DNA of 64,000 nucleotides from 34-65-8 sp963529855 (GCA_963529855.1 CAURZK010000006.1:152760-216759), one strand, 5' to 3'; shown: positions 10,860 through 20,363, counted from the first letter of the stretch. A program made the numbers and translations. The notes: a model not told the origin generated them from the sequence alone.

Positions 10860-11846
10860 ATGTCACATCTTGCCAGGATCATCGCCATCGCCTCGCTCGC
10901 TCTCGCCGCCAACGCCCATGCGCACGAACCGGGCGGCTGGTCGCTCGCGATCCACGGCGGGGCCGGGACCCTGCTGCGCGAGAACATGTCGGCGGAACAG
11001 GAGGCGGAATATCGCGCTGCGCTGCAACAGGCGCTGGACGCGGGCGCGGCGGTGCTGCGCGACGGTGGCACGGCCATGGATGCTGTCGAAACGGTAGTCG
11101 TGCTGCTGGAAGACGATCCGAAGTTCAATGCCGGGCGCGGCGCGGTCTATACATGGGATGGCCGCAACGAACTCGATGCTGCATTCATGGACGGGCGCAA
11201 CCGCGCAGCAGGGGCGGTTGCGGGGGTGACGACGGTCAAGAACCCCATCCGCCTCGCCCGTGCGGTGATGGACGACGGGCGCCACGTGTTCCTGTCGGGC
11301 CCCGGAGCCGAACAGTTTGCAGGCGAACAGGGAGTGGAACTGGTGTCGCCCGAATGGTTCGAAACCGATCACCGCCGGCGCCAGCTCGAAATGATGAAAT
11401 CGCAGAACCTTTCCGCGCTGGACATCGAATTCAAGTTCGGCACTGTGGGGGCGGTGGCGCTGGACCAGGCGGGCAACATGGCTGCGGGCACGTCGACCGG
11501 CGGGATGACGGGCAAGCGCTGGGGCCGGATCGGCGATGCGCCCGTGATCGGCGCGGGCACCTACGCCGACAACCGCGCCTGCGCGGTGTCGGCCACCGGG
11601 TCGGGCGAATACTTCATCCGCGTCGGGGTCGCGAGCGCGATCTGCGCGCGAATGCGTTTGGCGGGCGAAGATGCGCAGAGCGCGGCCGACGCGGTGATGG
11701 CGGAAGTCGGCGCGTTGGGCGGCGATGGCGGGGTCATCGTTGCCGCGCCGGGCGGGGAAGCGGTGTTCAGCTTCAATACGCCCGGCATGTACCGCGGTCG
11801 GGCCACCAGCGCTGGCACCAACGAAGTCGCGATTTTCGCGGAGTAA
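10860..11846 (+). CDS. isoaspartyl peptidase/L-asparaginase (Ntn hydrolase)
   Basis: Plant-type asparaginase that cleaves isoaspartyl dipeptides or asparagine. The precursor is expected to self-cleave before the nucleophile threonine in FGTVGAVALD near residue 194; GTSTGGMTGKRWGRIGDAP follows, as in the family. The N-terminus has a signal sequence ending near NAHAHE, so the enzyme is probably periplasmic. WSLAIHGGAGTL marks the start of the alpha-chain. ATG at 10860 is chosen because it starts the signal peptide; the frame is open to 10821. Confidence 0.9.
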   Translation: MSHLARIIAIASLALAANAHAHEPGGWSLAIHGGAGTLLRENMSAEQEAEYRAALQQALDAGAAVLRDGGTAMDAVETVVVLLEDDPKFNAGRGAVYTWDGRNELDAAFMDGRNRAAGAVAGVTTVKNPIRLARAVMDDGRHVFLSGPGAEQFAGEQGVELVSPEWFETDHRRRQLEMMKSQNLSALDIEFKFGTVGAVALDQAGNMAAGTSTGGMTGKRWGRIGDAPVIGAGTYADNRACAVSATGSGEYFIRVGVASAICARMRLAGEDAQSAADAVMAEVGALGGDGGVIVAAPGGEAVFSFNTPGMYRGRATSAGTNEVAIFAE

Positions 11847-11854
11847 CGGCGGCC

Positions 11855-12751
11855 TCAGCGCCGCGCGAATTCGGTCAGCACCCGGCCGCATTCCGCCAGA
11901 ACGGCCTGCGCTGCAGGTTCGATCCGCAGGTGCTGTTCGCTGGCGCGGAAGAATGTCGCGAAAGTGATCGGGGCGCGGCCCGTCGGCTCGACGAAGCCCA
12001 CGTCGACATAGACGCTGCCCATGCCGGGGGCGAGCGAGGTGCCGGTCTTGTCGCCAGCCGGCCATTCGGGCGGTAGCCCGGCCCGTACCCGCGCCAAACC
12101 CGTGCGTGTGTCTATCATCCACTGGCGCAGCAAGGCGCGGTGATCGGGGACGAGGGCATCGCCATAAAGCAGCGTGGCGACAGTCCGCGCCATGGCATCG
12201 GGCGTGGTGGTGTCGCGCAGTTCGCCCGGAGGCGCATCGTTGAGTGCTGGTTCAAACCGGTCGAGGCGGCTGGTCTCGTCACCCAGGCGGCGCCAGAACG
12301 CGGTAAGCCCGTCGGGACCGCCCAGTCGGCGCAGCAGCAGGTTGGCCGCGGCATTGTCGCTGGTCTTCTGCGTAGCTTCGGCCAGTTCGAGCAACGTGGC
12401 CCCGCGCGCCAGACGTTCGGTGGCGAAGGGGGAGTGTTCGACCAGATCGCCCCGCGTCCAGCTGATGCGTTCGCCGGCATCGACCACGCCGGCCCGGTCA
12501 CGGTCGAGCAGCAGGGCTGCGAGCGACAGCTTGAACGAAGACAATACCGGGAACCGGGCGTAACCGTGGTGGCTTGCCAGAACACCCGCGCCGGTATCGT
12601 ACAAACTCGCGCCGAGCACGCCGTTCGCCGAAGCCTCGACGATGCGCAGCCGCGCACCCACCCGGGTGGGCAGGTCGGCATCGATCGGCACGCACGCCGA
12701 AAGGCCAAGCGCGGCCGATCCCGCCAGAACGCCGCGTCGGTCGAACGTCAC
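11855..12751 (-). CDS. class A beta-lactamase
   Basis: Serine beta-lactamase family protein, exported. All class A motifs can be seen: SSFK (S70-x-x-K73) near residue 74, SDN (130 loop), FEPALND containing Glu166, and DKTGTS (K234-T-G). The N-terminus has RRGVLAGSAALGLSAC, a Tat-like or lipoprotein signal with an SAC lipobox. GTG at 12751 overlaps the GNAT stop by 4 bases (GTGA), implying translational coupling. It is the last gene of a long envelope-related operon; resistance spectrum cannot be predicted. Confidence 0.9.
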   Translation of the reverse strand: MTFDRRGVLAGSAALGLSACVPIDADLPTRVGARLRIVEASANGVLGASLYDTGAGVLASHHGYARFPVLSSFKLSLAALLLDRDRAGVVDAGERISWTRGDLVEHSPFATERLARGATLLELAEATQKTSDNAAANLLLRRLGGPDGLTAFWRRLGDETSRLDRFEPALNDAPPGELRDTTTPDAMARTVATLLYGDALVPDHRALLRQWMIDTRTGLARVRAGLPPEWPAGDKTGTSLAPGMGSVYVDVGFVEPTGRAPITFATFFRASEQHLRIEPAAQAVLAECGRVLTEFARR

Positions 12752-13221
12752 AGCACCTTCTCCATGCACTGGCTGAATTCGTCTGAGACGTAATCGCCGA
12801 AAGGCGCGCAATCGGTAAAACCGTGGGCCCGGTAAAGCCCGATGGCGGGCTGGAAGGGCGGCGCCCGGCCGGTTTCAAGCCCGACCCAGCGATATCCGCG
12901 CGCGGTTGCCTCCGCCAGCAGATGGCGCAGGATCGCCTTGCCCGCGCCCCGGCCGCGGTAGGCAGGCGCAGCGCGCATCGACTTGATCTCGCCCCGGCCC
13001 CCGCCCAGCTCGCGCAGCGCGCCGACAGCGGCGAGATTCTCGCAGTGCCAGGCCGCATAGAAGCTTACGTCCGGTGCCCGCAGGGCGCTGGCGGGCAGGG
13101 CGTGGACCTTGCACGCGGGCGACCAGCGATGCATCTCGTCAAGGTGCGCCTGCAGCAGCGCCAGCACCGCTGCATCGTGAAGATCATCGGCAGCGACCCG
13201 GTATGTCTCAGATGCCGCCAT
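12748..13221 (-). CDS. GNAT family N-acetyltransferase
   Basis: 157-aa GNAT acyltransferase with the acetyl-CoA binding loop APAYRGRGAGKAILRHLL near residue 90 and a C-terminal PAIGLYRAHGF strand-helix unit. ATG at 13221 lies inside the end of the RDD gene (14-base overlap) and its stop overlaps the GTG start of the beta-lactamase, so it is an internal member of a coupled operon. The acceptor is unknown; the link to a beta-lactamase is only positional. Confidence 0.86.
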   Translation of the reverse strand: MAASETYRVAADDLHDAAVLALLQAHLDEMHRWSPACKVHALPASALRAPDVSFYAAWHCENLAAVGALRELGGGRGEIKSMRAAPAYRGRGAGKAILRHLLAEATARGYRWVGLETGRAPPFQPAIGLYRAHGFTDCAPFGDYVSDEFSQCMEKVL

Positions 13222-14128
13222 CGTGCTTGTCCTTCTTGCGCTTGCCAAAACGCATGCCGCCTTCCAGCCGGGCCCGCAACTGGGTGTAGAACGCTTCCAG
13301 AAAAGCGCGCTCGTCACCAGCGCCGGGATCCCAGCCGATCTTGCGGCAGATCGCCAGATGAACCGCAGCGATCGCCTCTGGCTGGTCGCTGCGCAGGACC
13401 TGCTCCAGCGTTTGCAACTCGTATTCGCCATAGACGGCCAGTTCCGCCTCACCGAAGCGATACTCCGCCCCGGTAACGCCGCTCGCTGCGCCCCGGGCCG
13501 CGCCTTGGGTTGACAACGCTTCGGCCAGCTTGGCTCGGGGGGCGTCGACGACCCATGTTCCCGCGATCAGGTCGCCCGCGCGTAGATGATCGCGGTTGAA
13601 GAACGGGAACAGGACGAAGATCAGGAACCACGACGCTGCCGCGATTCCGGCAGGCCCGCTTTCGCCGCTGGGGGCCAGGACCAGCAGGACCAGTGGCAGG
13701 AACAGCTCAATATCGCGCAGCAGGTTGCGGGCCAAAACCGCTTCGGGCGTCAATCGGCCGCCGTCTCGCGAGGCGACGCGGATGCCGACCACGCGCTTGC
13801 CCCATGTCGCACCGCGCGGCCCCATCTCCATGACGATGAAATAGCCGTTCCACAGCAGGAACCAGAACAGCGTCCACAGCACGAAGATGAATTCCACCGC
13901 GCGGCCGACGGTTTCGCTTTCGTCGAGCGAGGACACCCCGAAGACGAGATAGACCAGCGCAATCGTCACGGTGATGCCGATCACCGTCAGCATCACGAAA
14001 TCGAGCATCAGCGCACCCGCGCGTGCGGCCCTGCTGGCGACATGGAAATTGAGCGCGATGCCTTCGGGGGTCACCACTTCGCGGCGGCGCTTCTCGTTAT
14101 GCGCGCGGGATAGGGTGGTCGTATTCAT
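13208..14128 (-). CDS. RDD family membrane protein
   Basis: 306-aa inner-membrane protein. The RDD-type domain starts after residue 20 (ASRAARAGALMLDFVML), with further membrane spans and GATWGKRVVGIRV, the conserved segment of the family. The C-terminal 100 residues are soluble and end in a lysine-rich tail (RFGKRKKDKHDGGI). Function is unproven; RDD proteins have been linked to ion exchange. ATG 14128 overlaps the SpoIIM-like stop by 4 bases. In sphingomonads this gene commonly follows the MoxR-DUF58-SpoIIM genes. Confidence 0.85.
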   Translation of the reverse strand: MNTTTLSRAHNEKRRREVVTPEGIALNFHVASRAARAGALMLDFVMLTVIGITVTIALVYLVFGVSSLDESETVGRAVEFIFVLWTLFWFLLWNGYFIVMEMGPRGATWGKRVVGIRVASRDGGRLTPEAVLARNLLRDIELFLPLVLLVLAPSGESGPAGIAAASWFLIFVLFPFFNRDHLRAGDLIAGTWVVDAPRAKLAEALSTQGAARGAASGVTGAEYRFGEAELAVYGEYELQTLEQVLRSDQPEAIAAVHLAICRKIGWDPGAGDERAFLEAFYTQLRARLEGGMRFGKRKKDKHDGGI

Positions 14129-15183
14129 GAGCGCAAGCCGGGGCGCTTGCGACGCAGGCCATAGAAATAGGCAAGCCAGGCAATCAGCATGCAGGTTCCG
14201 ATGATCGCGCGCGCCTGTGTCCCGGCAAGCTGCCGGGGAAAGGCTTCGAGCAAGGCGGCAAAGACCAGCATCATTACGACACCGACCATGACCTGGGCGC
14301 CGCGTCGCCCGGCATCTGCCGCTGCCGCCATGATCCCGCGCCTGCCCGGAAATGCCATGCGCCGACCGATGTGAAGCCCTGCCGCGCCAGCCAGCAGGAT
14401 CGCGAACAGCTCTGTCGTTCCATGCACCGCCAGCCACGCTGCAAACGGCCCCAGCAGTCCGGCGTCGTGGTACAGCCACAGCATCGCGCCAAGCATCGCC
14501 GTGTTCTGCACCAGCAGCATAAGGGTGGGAATGCCGAAGGCGAACCCCAGCGCAAAGGCCAGGATCGCGACCCCGGCGTTGTTCTGGAACAGTTGCGCGG
14601 CAAAGGCGCTGAGGCCGCTGGCGGCTTCATGCACCTCGAGGGTTTCGAGCAGTGCTTCTCGGCTCGCCCCAGGCGCCCGGCCAGAGGCCATCTCGCCAAC
14701 CAGCGCGTAGTACCAGGCCTCGTCACGCGCCACGAGCAGCCAGCCGGCCACCGCGCCTGCGATCATCACGAACAGCGCGATGCAGGTGTCGAGCCAGACC
14801 TCGCGCACGGCGCGGCTCAGGTCGCTGCCCAGGAACCGGCGCGCCCATGCGGCGAGCCCTTCGCGCGGGCCATAGACCTGGAACCACGCCCTCTGGACCA
14901 GAGCCTCCAGATAAGTAAGCGTTGCCGCGTCGAGCGAGGTTTCTCGCGCCACGGCCAGGCTCGACGCGGCAGTGCGGTAGAGGGCAGGCAGGGCCAGCAC
15001 GTCGTCGTCCGAAATGCGGCGCAGCCGGCCTTGCTCGATCCGGTCGAGGATGTTTTCGAGCCGCGCCCAGTCCTGCTCGCGCGCGAGGCGGAACCGGTCC
15101 GAGCGCAGGGCCGCCGCCGCGATTTCGGGCGGCGGGGCGACTTCATCGTGGCGGAACCATCCGTCGCGTGTCGGCGCCTTCAC
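14125..15183 (-). CDS. stage II sporulation protein M (SpoIIM) family membrane protein
   Basis: 352-aa inner-membrane protein with a soluble N-terminal half and about five membrane spans from residue 130 onward, including AVAGWLLVARDE, FALGFAFGIPTLMLLVQN and HGTTELFAILLAGAAGL, all characteristic of the SpoIIM/DUF95 family. The organism is not expected to sporulate; in Gram-negatives this family travels with MoxR and DUF58 genes. GTG at 15183 overlaps the DUF58 stop (GTGA). Confidence 0.87.
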   Translation of the reverse strand: MKAPTRDGWFRHDEVAPPPEIAAAALRSDRFRLAREQDWARLENILDRIEQGRLRRISDDDVLALPALYRTAASSLAVARETSLDAATLTYLEALVQRAWFQVYGPREGLAAWARRFLGSDLSRAVREVWLDTCIALFVMIAGAVAGWLLVARDEAWYYALVGEMASGRAPGASREALLETLEVHEAASGLSAFAAQLFQNNAGVAILAFALGFAFGIPTLMLLVQNTAMLGAMLWLYHDAGLLGPFAAWLAVHGTTELFAILLAGAAGLHIGRRMAFPGRRGIMAAAADAGRRGAQVMVGVVMMLVFAALLEAFPRQLAGTQARAIIGTCMLIAWLAYFYGLRRKRPGLRS

Positions 15184-16508
15184 CCGATCGCTCCCTTGCG
15201 CTTGATGTCGAGGTAGCGGTCGATCAGGCGATAGCCGATCTCTCGGTGCGGCGCCTCGATCACGTCGACGCCAAGCTGGCGCAGCCGCTGGAGCACAAGC
15301 GCGCGTTGGCGCGCAAGCGTATCTGCCGTCACTGCGATCGCGAGATCGCCGATGGTTTCGGGTTCGCGCGCGGTCAGCCCGGCCAGTTCGTCGTCCTCGA
15401 TCGTCACGAACAGAACCAGATGCCGCTCGACCAGTCGGCCGAGGCTCTCGACCATCAGTTCGGCCCCGGTCGGATCGGTAAAGTCCGAAAACAGCACGAT
15501 CAGCGATCGCCGCTGGAGCCGGGCGGACAGCGTGGCGAGCGCGAGCGTGAAGTTCGGCTCCTCGGCACGGTAGTCCAGGCCTGCCGCGGCAGCTTGCAAG
15601 CGGTGGAACTCGCGGGTGTCACCTATGAACGGCGTTGCGAGTTCCGGCCGCCGCGCGAACCCGAACAGCGCCACCCGGTCGCCGCCCTTCAACGCGACGT
15701 AAGCGGCGGTCAGCGCAGCGGAAACAGCGCGATCAATCCGTGGCAGCCCTTCAACCGGCTCGCACATTGCCTGGCCGCAATCGAGCGCGAACACGATCTG
15801 ATTGTTTCGCTCACTCTCGTTCTCGCGGGCATAGAGGCGGGTATGGCGTGCGCTTGCCTTCCAATCGATCCGGCGGCGATCCATGCCGGGCTCGTATTCG
15901 CTCAGCGCCTCGAACTGGGTGCCTTCGCCGCGAATGCGCCGCGCGATGAGGCCGAATTGCGCGTCGCGCAGAAAGAACTGCAGTTGCGGACTGCGGACGG
16001 GCGAAAGGTCGGGCCACACGCGCACCGCGTGATCCAGCTCGCGCACGACCTGCCGCGCGCCAAGCCCAAGCGGACCGGGCCAGCGCAGCCACAGTCGCTC
16101 GATCCGCGCTGTCCCGCGGCGGTTCGGGATCAGGTGGGCCGCGCCGCGCCACGTGCCGTGTTCGGGATCGAGCGCGAGGGTGATCTGCACTCCGCCGCCC
16201 GCCACCAGCCTGGGGTCGCAGGCCAGCGCAGCTTCGGGAAGTCCGCCACCCGCACGCCCGGATTTCTCAAGGAGAACAGCGATCTTGACCAGCTCGCCAA
16301 CCTCGGCATCGGCAGGCGCCATCACCCGCCAGTCGTGAAGCCGCCCCGCAAGCAGGCCATCGAGCAGGACCAGCAGAAGCAGTGCCGCCCCTGCAGCCGG
16401 CGCCACGATCCACGCCCCTGGCGCTGCCGCCGCGATCACGATCGCGACCGGCGCGGCGAGCGCGGCCAGCCAGGCCGTACGCGCGGTGGGGACGACCGGA
16501 AATTTCAC
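15180..16508 (-). CDS. DUF58 domain-containing protein
   Basis: About 442 aa. Two hydrophobic segments at the N-terminus (LAALAAPVAIVIAAA and ALLLLVLLDGLLAG) anchor it in the membrane. The DUF58 core has the conserved YEPGMDRRRIDWKASARH near residue 210, followed by a von Willebrand A-like region (VFALDCGQAM; IVLFSDFTDP). It is the standard partner of the MoxR AAA+ ATPase encoded 7 bases upstream. GTG at 16508 is preferred to TTG at 16541, which would overlap moxR. Confidence 0.88.
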   Translation of the reverse strand: MKFPVVPTARTAWLAALAAPVAIVIAAAAPGAWIVAPAAGAALLLLVLLDGLLAGRLHDWRVMAPADAEVGELVKIAVLLEKSGRAGGGLPEAALACDPRLVAGGGVQITLALDPEHGTWRGAAHLIPNRRGTARIERLWLRWPGPLGLGARQVVRELDHAVRVWPDLSPVRSPQLQFFLRDAQFGLIARRIRGEGTQFEALSEYEPGMDRRRIDWKASARHTRLYARENESERNNQIVFALDCGQAMCEPVEGLPRIDRAVSAALTAAYVALKGGDRVALFGFARRPELATPFIGDTREFHRLQAAAAGLDYRAEEPNFTLALATLSARLQRRSLIVLFSDFTDPTGAELMVESLGRLVERHLVLFVTIEDDELAGLTAREPETIGDLAIAVTADTLARQRALVLQRLRQLGVDVIEAPHREIGYRLIDRYLDIKRKGAIG

Positions 16509-16515
16509 GCTGGCG

Positions 16516-17478
16516 TCACCGGGGTGCTTCGGTCTGGTCAACCAGCTCGGCGACCAGCGTCTCCATTGCGCGGCCCTCGATCTCGGCGGCGGGACTGAGG
16601 ATCAGGCGGTGTCGCAGCACCGCGGTGGCGAGTGCCTTGACGTCGTCCGGAATCACGTAGTCGCGCCCCTCCAGCGCGGCACGCGCCCGCGCGGCATTCG
16701 CCAGCAGCACAGCCGCACGCGGGCTGGCCCCACTCGACAGGTCGGCATGCTCGCGCGTTGCCCGGATCAGCCGGACAACGTAGTCGACGATTTCCTGAGC
16801 CACAGTGACCTGGTCGAGCGCAACAGAGGCATCCGCCAGTCGAGCTGCATCGGCCACTGCCGCCACGCCTGACTCACTGGCACGGGGCGGCCCCTGGCGC
16901 TGGCCGAAGCGGGCGACGATCGCTGCCTCCTCTTCCACGCTGGGATAACCGACCAGCAGCTTGAACAGGAAGCGGTCGAGCTGCGCTTCGGGCAGGGGAT
17001 AGACGCCCTGGTTCTCGATCGGGTTCTGGGTGGCGACGACCATGAATGATTCGCCCAGCGCGTGCGTTTCGCCGTCCAGCGTCACGCGCCGTTCTTGCAT
17101 CGCTTCGAGCAGCGCAGCCTGCGTCTTTGGCGGAGTTCGGTTGATCTCGTCCGCCAGCAGCAGATCGCAGAAGATCGGCCCCCGCGTCAGGGTGAACTGG
17201 CTGGTCTGGAAATTGAACAGGTTGGAACCGAGTATGTCGCCCGGCAGCAGGTCGGGCGTGAACTGGATCCGTCCGAAATCGAGGCCCAGAGCCGTGGCGA
17301 AACACTGCGCCAGAAACGTCTTGGCAGTGCCGGGAGGCCCTTCGAGCAGGACGTGCCCTTCGGCGAGCAGCGCGACCAGCAGGTGATCGACCACTGCGTC
17401 CTGCCCGACGATTGCCTTGGCCACTTCGCCCCGGATCGCGCTGGCAAGCCCCCGCACGTCGTCCAGTGTCATGGTCAT
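16516..17478 (-). CDS. MoxR family AAA+ ATPase
   Basis: Cytoplasmic chaperone-like ATPase of 320 aa. Walker A is EGPPGTAKT near residue 44, Walker B LLADEINRTPP near residue 106, sensor VVATQNPIENQG, and arginine-finger region EAQLDRFLFK. MoxR proteins act with VWA/DUF58 partners in protein or complex maturation; the DUF58 gene follows directly. ATG at 17478 overlaps the DUF4350 stop by 4 bases. The longer open frame to 17847 is not coding. Confidence 0.92.
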   Translation of the reverse strand: MTMTLDDVRGLASAIRGEVAKAIVGQDAVVDHLLVALLAEGHVLLEGPPGTAKTFLAQCFATALGLDFGRIQFTPDLLPGDILGSNLFNFQTSQFTLTRGPIFCDLLLADEINRTPPKTQAALLEAMQERRVTLDGETHALGESFMVVATQNPIENQGVYPLPEAQLDRFLFKLLVGYPSVEEEAAIVARFGQRQGPPRASESGVAAVADAARLADASVALDQVTVAQEIVDYVVRLIRATREHADLSSGASPRAAVLLANAARARAALEGRDYVIPDDVKALATAVLRHRLILSPAAEIEGRAMETLVAELVDQTEAPR

Positions 17479-18755
17479 TTCTTCAGCGTCCTTTCGCATT
17501 CGCGGAGCGCGCGGGCCGCGCGCAGGGTGTCGTGCTTGCCCCGGGCATCGCGCAACGCGGCGATCCGGTGTGAAAACGGTTCGGCTTCGCGTGCCCGGCG
17601 AGCCAGCGCAGCGTCGATTGCCGCCTCGTCTGGCTGGCGCAGACCAAGGGAGCGGGCGGTTCGCGCCGTGACCAGATCGGCATAGGGGCGGGCGAGCAGG
17701 TGCAGTCTGCCAGTGCGCTGGATGAAGGCCGCGCTGTTGGCCACCAGCCGTGCCTTGCCGAAGGCGATCGGCCGCACCTCTGCCAGCGGCGGCCCGAACC
17801 GGCGGAATGCGCGCCAGGCAACCACGATCAGCGCCAGGATCAGGCAAAGCGTCGCGGCCAGAAACGGCGGTTCGAACGCCAGTGTCAGCAAGTTGCGCCC
17901 CCCGCCGAGGCCATTGAGCGTGAGATCGAAGATTATCGCCAGATCCTCGCCCTCCATCGCCTGGTATACGATCTCTCGCGCCAACGCGGCGCGCTGGCGA
18001 TCCGCCATCCCGTAATTATTGAACAGGTCCGGTTCGGCCACCACCGTCAGGTTCCAGCGCGTACCATCGAGTTTGCTCGGGTCCCCGCGCGGCACGCCTG
18101 CGGCATCGGCGAGCAGCGGGTAATAACCCCCATCGCTCAGATATCCTGCCAGCACCCGGCCCTTCGCGTCGCGCACCAGCGGCACCACGCTTGCCCCTTG
18201 CAGCGCCATGACCTGGCCCGGCTCGGGCAGGCGCCCCGCGTACCCCAAACCTTGCCAGTGGTTCCCACGCTCGGGCAGCGAGCTAATCGCGGGTTGCATC
18301 GCCAGGGCCCCGTCGAGATCGCCCGCCCAGGTTGGCGGCTGACTGCCATCGATGGCCACCCAGCCTTTGCCGGGATTGTTACCCGCACCTGCCCGGGCTT
18401 CGGTCGTGTTCCATTTGGGCAGTACCAGAATCGTTGGCCCGATGTTGCGGCGGGCAGCGATGATTTCGGCCAATTCTCCCGCATCCGCAAATGCCGGCGG
18501 GGTGAGGATGAGGAGCCCCTCGTCGTCGAGCTGCGCGGCGCTGCGCGAGGTTGTCACCTCGAAGCCATCGCTTTCCAGCAACTGCGCCAGCGCGGCAAAT
18601 CCGGTCAGCCCCTTGGCCGCGGCGTGGGTGCCGCCATCGTTCTGCTGGCCGGTCTGGCCCGATCCGATGAACCACAGCATGGCCAGGAATGCGAGCGCTC
18701 CGAACAGCAGCATGGCCAGAACGACGCGCGGGTTGAATGTGGTAGGCTGGTTCAT
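17475..18755 (-). CDS. DUF4350 domain-containing membrane protein
   Basis: 426-aa protein with an N-terminal membrane span (VLAMLLFGALAFLAMLWFI), a periplasmic DUF4350 region from about residue 45 to 270 (TGFAALAQLLESDGFEV; GLLILTPPAF), and a second span near residue 300 (LAATLCLILALIVVAW). The C-terminus is soluble. Function is unknown. The gene sits between DUF4129 and moxR with 4-base overlaps on both sides, so it belongs to the same envelope-related machinery. Confidence 0.85.
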   Translation of the reverse strand: MNQPTTFNPRVVLAMLLFGALAFLAMLWFIGSGQTGQQNDGGTHAAAKGLTGFAALAQLLESDGFEVTTSRSAAQLDDEGLLILTPPAFADAGELAEIIAARRNIGPTILVLPKWNTTEARAGAGNNPGKGWVAIDGSQPPTWAGDLDGALAMQPAISSLPERGNHWQGLGYAGRLPEPGQVMALQGASVVPLVRDAKGRVLAGYLSDGGYYPLLADAAGVPRGDPSKLDGTRWNLTVVAEPDLFNNYGMADRQRAALAREIVYQAMEGEDLAIIFDLTLNGLGGGRNLLTLAFEPPFLAATLCLILALIVVAWRAFRRFGPPLAEVRPIAFGKARLVANSAAFIQRTGRLHLLARPYADLVTARTARSLGLRQPDEAAIDAALARRAREAEPFSHRIAALRDARGKHDTLRAARALRECERTLKK

Positions 18756-19402
18756 CGCCCGCTTGCCGGCAATTGCTGGAGCGCGAATTCGGCGTAGGCT
18801 TCGCGCGCTACCTGCCAATCGTCCGGTCCCAATCCGCACAGCGCAAACAGGCTCCGTTCAACTCGATCGGCAATCGTGGCGAAGGCGCGCCGCGCCGCTT
18901 CGGGCAGGGCGGGGAGGGCGGCCAGTTCGCGCGCGGTGCTGGACGGTTCGACCCAATCGGGGCGTGCCGCAGCGATCTGTCCCACGCTGCGCAGCAGCAG
19001 CAGGCGTGTCGCCTCGTCGAAGCGGCCATCGGCTGCAAGGCGGTCGGCATCTTCGAGCAGCGCCAGCGCATCGGCCCTGTGCGGTGACCAGCCGCCCCCG
19101 TCGCCAGCCGGCCCTGTTTCCGGGCGGTCGAAAAGCGGCGCGATGACCCGCCACAGAAGGAACGATGCGCCCGCTATGGCCAGTATGATCAGCACCCATT
19201 TCATCACCGGCCATGCGCTGCCGAACATCTGGCCAAGCGGTTCGAGTACCTCGGCGAGCCAGCGAAAGAAATTTTCCAGCCATTCGGGCTGTTCGGGCTG
19301 CCTGGGGGGATCGACAGGGGCATACTGGATAGTCGCGTCGTCACGGACTGCCCGCCAGCTGTCGCTGGCCAATTCCGTCCGATCCCCTGCAGCCGTTGTC
19401 AC
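18752..19402 (-). CDS. DUF4129 domain-containing membrane protein
   Basis: About 216 aa with one membrane span (WVLIILAIAGASFLLWRVI) near residue 65 and a C-terminal helical domain typical of DUF4129 (ALLEDADRLAADGRFDEA; ATRLLLLRSVGQ). The start is uncertain: the frame is open to 19582, overlapping pheA, and I choose GTG at 19402 because it leaves a short N-terminal tail before the span. First gene of the coupled cluster with DUF4350 and moxR; probably transcribed from or just behind pheA. Confidence 0.75.
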   Translation of the reverse strand: MTTAAGDRTELASDSWRAVRDDATIQYAPVDPPRQPEQPEWLENFFRWLAEVLEPLGQMFGSAWPVMKWVLIILAIAGASFLLWRVIAPLFDRPETGPAGDGGGWSPHRADALALLEDADRLAADGRFDEATRLLLLRSVGQIAAARPDWVEPSSTARELAALPALPEAARRAFATIADRVERSLFALCGLGPDDWQVAREAYAEFALQQLPASGR

Positions 19403-19460
19403 GACTGCGAGTCGTGGCAGAGCGTATCGGGCATGGCAAGCGGCCCGCGCCGGGCGATGC

Positions 19461-20363
19461 TCAACCCCGCGGCCGGGCTTGCCGGTAGGTGCCCAGCACG
19501 CGAAGTTCCTTGCAGTGGAACGCCAGTTCCTCCAGCGCGCGGTCGATGCGCGGATCACCGGGCGCGCCGACGATATCGGCATAGAACATTGTCGCGGCGA
19601 AGCTGGCGCCCTTCTGATAGCTTTCCAGCTTGGTCATGTTGACCCCGTTGGTCGCGAAGCCGCCCAGCGCCTTGTACAGGGCGGCGGGAATGTTCTTCAC
19701 CTCGAACACGAAGGTGGTCATCGTCGGCCCATCGGCCACGGCGGCGGTGTCGAGTGGTTCGCGCGCCAGAACGACGAACCGCGTCATGTTGTCGTGCGCG
19801 TCCTCCACTGCATCCTCGACGACCGCCAGACCGTAGAGTTCGGCGGCAAGACGCGGCGCGATCGCGGCGAGCGCCGGGTCGCCGCGCTCGGCAACGAAGG
19901 CGGCGGCGCCCGCCGTGTCCGCATGGCTCAGCGGCACGATCCCCCGCTCGCGCAGGAACCGCCGCGACTGGCCCAGCGCCTGGGGGTGGCTGTAGGCAGC
20001 GCTGAACGGGCCGGTCGCACCCGGCAGGGCCATCAACGCGTGGGTGATCGGCATGAAGTGTTCGGCAACGATTGCGAGCCCGCTTTCGGGCAGCAGGAAA
20101 TGAATGTCGGCGACCCGGCCATGCTGGCTGTTCTCGATCGGGATGATCGCACTACCGGCGCGCCCGTCCTTTACGGCCTCCAGCGCGTCTTCGAAGCTGA
20201 AGCACGGCAGCGGCAGGTGATCGGGCGCAGCTTCACCCGCAGCGCGGTGCGAATTGGCGCCGGGGCAGCCCTGGAAGGCGATTGCACGCGCCGGTTCGAT
20301 CGCGGCGGCTGCCTGCATCCGTTCGACCATGGCCAGTGCGGGTCGGGGAAAACTCTGGGTCAT
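19461..20363 (-). CDS. pheA: prephenate dehydratase PheA
   Basis: Converts prephenate to phenylpyruvate in phenylalanine synthesis (cytoplasm). The 300-aa protein has the catalytic PDT domain (IAFQGCPGANSHRAA; IIPIENSQHGRVADIHFLL; TRFVVLAREP) and a C-terminal ACT domain for phenylalanine feedback (TTFVFEVKNIPAALYKAL; ESYQKG). It lacks a chorismate mutase domain, so it is monofunctional. ATG at 20363. It is divergent from the cytochrome c gene. Confidence 0.94.
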   Translation of the reverse strand: MTQSFPRPALAMVERMQAAAAIEPARAIAFQGCPGANSHRAAGEAAPDHLPLPCFSFEDALEAVKDGRAGSAIIPIENSQHGRVADIHFLLPESGLAIVAEHFMPITHALMALPGATGPFSAAYSHPQALGQSRRFLRERGIVPLSHADTAGAAAFVAERGDPALAAIAPRLAAELYGLAVVEDAVEDAHDNMTRFVVLAREPLDTAAVADGPTMTTFVFEVKNIPAALYKALGGFATNGVNMTKLESYQKGASFAATMFYADIVGAPGDPRIDRALEELAFHCKELRVLGTYRQARPRG

